Source of the DNA: Suillus spraguei
Lineage: Eukaryota; Basidiomycota; Agaricomycetes; Boletales; Suillaceae
Direction: 5' to 3'
NCBI GenBank assembly: GCA_016800925.1
Contig: JABCPU010000054.1
Span: 1 to 64,000 of the forward strand
DNA length: 64,000 nt
The notes beneath the pieces were generated by a model, which ran no database searches, was not told where the DNA came from, and worked only from the letters and a program-made list of their open reading frames with translations. The translations under genes and the position numbers were made by a program. Positions within the stretch are counted from its first letter, which is position 1, and the number at the start of each line of letters is the position of its first letter. Positions 59,024 through 64,000 of the stretch are shown here, in pieces.

Positions 59024-60347
59024 ATGCAATCAGCAACGACGAGGCATGTTCGAACTTTATTGATCCTTTCTGTGGTAGTGCGACTTGCAGTCTGGATATT
59101 AGTTTCGATTTCTGCATACTTGCTTCCACTGTTTGACGCATCACCATGCATTTGGATCAGCGGGACGCCCCCCGGGCCACCCTCTGTCCTCCTTCGTTGG
59201 GATGCGTTCCATTTTGCGCACATAGCAAGAGAGGGATACGTATATGAACACGAGTGGGCATTTTCAGTGGACTACCACTGTTGATGCGCATATCGGCCCA
59301 CCTCCAGGCTCTGGCAGGTTTTGGTTCAAGCGGTTGGGGGACGCTTCTTCGAGGTGGAGCAGGCATGGCCATACTGTGCGACTCAACACACGTGCTATAT
59401 CATCTATCATTACATCATTTCCGCTCACCTTCCTTGGCATTTTTGTCAGCTGCACTCTCCGTATTCTCGAGTAGCCCCGCTGCGCTTAAATTGGCATCCT
59501 ACAACGAACCGTTCTTCACATATTTCTCGTATCGGGGCATGCTGGCATGTGCTCGCTCCAATTGGGTTGCAGCGTCTATATGCTTTGCATTGGCAAGCAT
59601 GTTCAGGTCTAATGGAATATTCTTGTCCGGATTCATACTGTGGGGTATGCTAGTCACGCCCTTTCTGACATGGCAGAAAGACCGAGTAAGCATAAGCATC
59701 CAAGTTATGGTATCCTGAGTTAACGCATTTATGCTAGCTCACTCCTAGGCGCCTGCTTAAATGTGTGTTATTGACTGCGTTGCCTCTGATTCCCTTCATC
59801 CACCATAATATCACCGCATACCTGCGGTTCTGCAGGTCCTCAGCAACAAGCATCCCGGATTGGTGCACGAGCAATATGATTCCTTTGATATACTCCCATG
59901 TGCAATCCAAATACTGGACGTTGGCTTCTTGCGATATTGGACTGTCTCCAACATACCAAACTTCATATTAGCATTTCCTGCCTTACTTCACGTGTTCACA
60001 TTCTGTTGGTTTTATCTGTCGAACCTTCCTGCCACCATCTATCATATCGCACCGCGGATCTACTCCAAGACCAATGAAGTCCCTTCCCCTCCTCAGCTTG
60101 ACTCCCCATTTCTGTCTCCGGCACTGCTGCCCCATGTACTCCACGCCTTGGCCTCACGTTGATCTTGACATTCAATGCACACGTTCAGATATCACTCAGG
60201 CTTCTCCCGTCTCTTCCACTCACGTATTGGGCTGGTGCTCGTCTCATACTCGACCTTCCGAAGTGGGGGAAAGCATGGGTCACGTGGAGTGTTTTGTGGG
60301 GTGCCTTGAGCTGTGTCCTTTGGGCGGTATTTCTCCCGCCTGCTTGA
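59024..60347 (+). CDS. GPI18: GPI mannosyltransferase 2 (PIG-V/Gpi18)
   Basis: ER multi-pass mannosyltransferase that adds the second mannose to the GPI-anchor precursor, using dolichol-phosphate mannose. Begins MQSATTRHVRTLLILSVVVR; the family's luminal motif is SVLLRWDAFHFAHIAREGY and YEHEWAF. Then: LLMRISAHLQALAG, HHFRSPSLAFLSAALSVFS, LASYNEPFFTYFSYRGML, RSNGIFLSGFILWGM, an intron at about 59686-59738, LLKCVLLTALPLIPFIHHNI, DVGFLRYWTVSNIPNFILAF, LLHVFTFCWFYLSNLPATIY, and a C-terminal LTYWAGARLILDLPKWGK ending at 60347. The frame has to be corrected three times by one added base: in the T4 run 59261-59264, at about 59921 (TGG before ACG) and at about 60152 (GGCC before TCACG). Because the enzyme is essential in fungi, errors in the sequence are more likely than loss. 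Confidence 0.85.
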
Positions 60348-61072
60348 ATTTGTATGTTGGAAATTGGTGTGCTGAAATGGATGCACATATACCATCTGAA
60401 AACAGCAATTTACCCGACATAGCATACATTGTCGTAAATTTAGTGTTGCTGCCGGATATCTTCGCCACACTCGCTTCAAGTTCGGGGAATAGCGACAAGC
60501 ACTAAGTAACTGCTCCCTACACCCCACCAAAGTTAGTCACTCTCGAAAATGGATTGGCTCCTCGTGAATAAACAGTCTTTCCTTCCTTGATTACTTTTTG
60601 TTCCAGCTTCTGAGGAATAGTGCTTTATACCTCGTTACATAAATAGCATCGGGTCAATCATTGTAATCATGTATACCATGGTATTGCGGGCATTCAGAGT
60701 ATCGCAACTCCCTATTTTTTGACAAAAACTCCATCCATTGTCTAGAACGGTTTTTCACGGATAGCGTGGAAAGAGCAGCACGCACGACGCCATAACTCGA
60801 ATTTGGGGTTATTAAAATCATACCGATCTAGTGTTCGTGATAAATATACCATCGTTCAGCGTTCAGTGCATCGCCAAAATCGATTGCATGATGGTGATGA
60901 ATATTAATATTTGATAATGCCCCCTGCATGCAGCAGTTGATCGATTGGTTGAAGTATTCGATCGCGCATGTAATGGAGGAAAGCATCGTGAAAAACATAC
61001 AAAAATTTGAGATGAGATATGGAAATAGTACTGATCTTGAAGTTACAGACGAAAAATCACCTAAACCTGGCC
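60348..61072. other. Spacer between GPI18 and GMC copy 6
   Basis: GPI18 3' end and GMC 3' flank; AT-rich, no gene seen. Boundary between the conserved block and a further accessory segment. Confidence 0.5.
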
Positions 61073-63656
61073 CTAGTCACAATTGATACCCAAGTCTTCA
61101 GCGATGATCATCGCAGCCCGCTCTCCGATAATGAGTGCCGTCGAATACGTGTTCTGTGTATATCGTTAGACCGCGCATCAACAACCCCCTGTTCAGTACC
61201 CACCGTGCCAACGTTCAAGGGCGCAATAGACATATCTGCGACCTTCAGGTTCGACACGCCGTATACATTTAGCCGAGCGTCGACGACTCCTTTATCTGCC
61301 TCCGGTTTCATGGCGCAAGTCCCAAGCTATACACACAAAAATCAGATGCGAAACTATGAAAGGTTCAGCTGCACCTACCGAGTGCCATGCCATTTGCGCT
61401 GATATTCGATTCAGTATATTATCGTGACAATAGAGATGGCAAGTCAGAACTTACCGACGTTGCGGTGGAATCGATTAATCGCCTCGTCATCTTCAGGAGT
61501 GTAGACGATGTCAGGCGCATTCAAGTCCACTGGCCCGGAAGCTTCTCCGCAGGTTGCAGCGCTTCCCTTCGGGAAATCAGGATGACCAGCGGCGACTTCA
61601 CCTCGGTAGGAAGCCATGCGTCGAAAGATTTCACGCGTTTTTTTGTATGCAAAATCAAGAGGACAATATCGGATGGACTATGCAGAGTACCAACGTACCG
61701 TAGTCACAAAGTGCCCTGGAATGAAATGCATCCACTCACTCGTCTAGGAAGCCTGAGGTAAAGTCCATTCCTTCTTTGCCGTTCTCTGTCACTTTGATAT
61801 GAACACTTCCAACAGACACGGGGTAAAGCTATTGAAGAGATTCAGAAAAAAACCATGGGGTAGATGGAGAGCAGTACTGTATAATAACCGACGGTCATGT
61901 AGTTGCGAGGAGGAAGGATAGTCCCGGGCGGTGGAACATGTCTAGTTGTCATGAGCATTGCCATATCATCAAAGCCAAGCAATATGCATGCACCCAGCAA
62001 GAACACGAAATATTGCAACAGCCTTGTCTGGGCGGTCCTGAAAGAACTCTCTCCAGCGAGGTTGAAAACCTGGATCCATAGCTTTCAATTCCTCGTCATC
62101 AGGACGCCACTTGATTTTTGAATCGAGGCCACTGAGATATCAATCAGCACGATACTAGTTGTAATGACTTGCACCAACTTATGTGAAATCAACGACTTGC
62201 CACCGCTGTTCCATTGTACAAGGCTTTCTACATTTGGGTACTTGTGAATTGCTGGAATCATAGTAGCGAGAACATACTTACCCTGTAGGATACTCTCCCC
62301 ACGCCAGAGAGCGTCCATGGTAACAGCCTCGTCGGCAGCCAAGTATGGAATAAAGCCGATATTATGATCTGACCATCCTAAGCCAAGCTCATAGAATAAG
62401 TAGATCAAAGTGCACCTCGATGATTTTCTCCAACGCCAGGCAAATCCACTATTTGCTCGATACCACACCGCTCGAGAACCGCCTTGGCACCAATTCCAGA
62501 CTTCTCCAGAATGGTTGGAGAACCAAACGTCCCAGCAGAGACGATAACAAGCTTTGATGCTCTCACAATGCTCAACGACTGATCCGCGTCTGGGCAAGAC
62601 ACCAGGTCGCTGGTGAACTCGACACCTACAGCACACTTGTCCCTGTCATTTAGAAAAGCCGTCAAGGGTTTGTTGCAGTAGCGATCCCAGGTGGCCACTT
62701 ACTCGAAGATGATACGCTTTACACACTTTGCATCCCAGACTTGTAAATTTGGGTTGTGAGCTTGGGTGTAGACATAGTAGTGAGCCGCATCTGAACGCCT
62801 TCCAGTTGTCCCGTCAATGTATCTGTTATACGTGAACCAAAATTCGCAATGGCCTACTGTGCAGGAACTCACTTCCGTGAAGGCTGAGACAAATCCGATT
62901 AACGGTCGCGGTTAAGGAGGGGACATCATAGCTCACACTGTATGTATTACATGTTTCCAAATCTTCAGTATCTTCGGCATACTGCCTCTTGTGATATGTC
63001 GTGCCAACCTGGATGAACTCGGCGCCGATACCGACTCCACAACCACCAGCAGACACCTTGATAGGTCCATCATAGCCGTGAGTTGGACGATCGGGCTGCG
63101 CCTCATATGTCTCCAGCTATAAATTGAATGTATAAGCAATCTGAACAATATCCTGAAAATGCATTCGAAACCTTCTTCATGAGAGGAATCAGATTTTCAG
63201 ATTCCCAACCATCGACTCCCCAATCATCATAGTCCGAAGCAGGTGCACGAGTGTATACCATGGCTGTCTCCTTCTCAGGGTCTTTGCTCATTGTTGCGAG
63301 TATGCTACGCACCATTCACACATGAGGTTCCACCAACGCAACGACCGCAGACAACGATGGGTGCACGGCCGTTGAGATGAGGAGATGGATTACCGATGTG
63401 GAATGTAACCGTAGTGCTCGTTGGCGCTTGATTAAAGGGATATTGGTAGGGTTGCACATGGATAGGTTTATCGAGAGTATGTTGACCCGCTTCCAGAATC
63501 AGGATCTTCAGCGAGGGATTATATGCAGCTAAGCGACCTGCCACAACACAGGCTGTAGTACCACCTATAGAGAATGATGTGTGAACGGGGGAAAACACCA
63601 CAAGATGATATTTGCTCACCTCCAGCAAAAATGATATCGAATTCTGGATGAGACAT
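61073..63656 (-). pseudogene. GMC oxidoreductase copy 6, damaged
   Basis: Same gene plan as copies 1-4. A 10-bp deletion at the start removes the internal start site, but the upstream ATG (63654-63656) stays in frame, giving MSHPEFDIIFAG. The FAD motif, exon 3 and the GTFGSPTILEKSG signature are readable. Lesions: the exon 5 splice acceptor AG is GG (plus CC at 62895-62896) and exon 5 is diverged (SLHG for QPWP). The exon 10 donor has changed, and the start of exon 11 is rearranged and partly deleted (about 61915-61950). One base is missing in exon 13 (about 61661). The codon for the first glycine-rich signature is altered (GGTSCVN for GGGSCVN). Microexon 14 survives at 61379-61398 (QMAWHS), and the end is EDLGINCD with TAG at 61073. 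Several independent lesions make function unlikely. Confidence 0.75.
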
Positions 63657-64000
63657 AAATATGAAGGGTTAATTTCAGGCTGCCGCTCACTACTTCATCT
63701 TATAACTTTCACCCACATGAAATACCAAATACATCAAGACCGTGATGAATGGCAATAATGACTACTTTCATTAGACCACGTTTGTGAGAAAAATACGGGT
63801 ACATATGGAAAGCCAGCTGACGAAATTTGAAGGCACATTACATAAGGAACATGATGTGGGACCTCATTCAAATCGGTCGTCTTCCTGCGTCTGTACCTTT
63901 TGACCTTGACTAGTATTCTTTTCTCATTCTATTGCTCGTTCGCTGGATTATCTGGGCCCAAGTTTGTGTTTCGCTGATATTCGCATGGCGGCCTCAGTGA
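63657..64000. other. Upstream region of GMC copy 6 to window end
   Basis: A TATA-like box (TTATAA at 63700-63705) is kept, but the distal conserved block of copies 1-4 is not found. No other gene seen. Confidence 0.45.

Noticed and set aside
1..64000. tRNA, rRNA, CRISPR or viral sequence
   Set aside because: No cloverleaf with a recognisable T-loop, no rRNA-like blocks, no regularly spaced repeats and no viral proteins were noticed by eye; a tRNA search program was not available.

Overview
The window is genomic DNA from a filamentous basidiomycete, most likely an Agaricomycete. Evidence: many short GT-AG introns (about 45-65 nt), a kinase with the HGDLHPANVLID loop typical of mushroom-forming fungi, a DUF6533 membrane protein, an agaricomycete-style F-box protein, and core fungal genes (SPC34, MED27, LCB2, GPI18, a DOCK protein, a MedA-type regulator). 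No viral, bacterial, CRISPR, rRNA or tRNA feature was seen.

Layout. 1-1.2 kb: end-truncated protein kinase gene (-). 2.5-4.5 kb: tandem pair of small P-loop GTPases (+). 4.7-21.4 kb: four same-strand copies of a 16-exon GMC (glucose-methanol-choline, alcohol-oxidase-like) oxidoreductase gene (-); copies 1 and 4 read as intact, copies 2 and 3 are damaged. A DUF6533 gene (+) sits between copies 1 and 2. 22.3-39.4 kb: conserved housekeeping block: SPC34 (+), DOCK/DCK1 (+), medA (-), MED27 (-), and an unrecognised conserved gene (-). 39.8-45.8 kb: an accessory island with two paralogues of an unnamed family (X1 -, X2 +) around a GMC remnant and a badly decayed fifth GMC copy (+). 46.8-60.3 kb: housekeeping again: LCB2 (+), LETM1-like (+), F-box (-), F-box/WD (-), WDR83 (+), peroxin/dysferlin-domain protein (-), GPI18 (+). 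61.1-63.7 kb: a sixth, decayed GMC copy (-).

How it fits together. The conserved genes serve unrelated jobs (kinetochore-microtubule attachment, Rac-type GTPase activation, Mediator, sphingolipid synthesis, mitochondria, peroxisomes, GPI anchors) and do not form a pathway cluster. The accessory story is the GMC family: duplication, inversion, internal deletion, point decay and insertion of short elements have left two apparently working genes, four damaged ones and two fragments. Every copy keeps a 20-nt microexon coding for the conserved His.

Caution. Several conserved genes are interrupted by single missing bases, mostly in homopolymers (GTPase A, DCK1 twice, LCB2, GPI18 three times, F-box/WD three times, X1, the kinase). 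This looks like uncorrected assembly error, so one-base lesions in the GMC copies are weaker evidence of decay than the nonsense, splice-site and deletion lesions. All splice sites were placed by eye.
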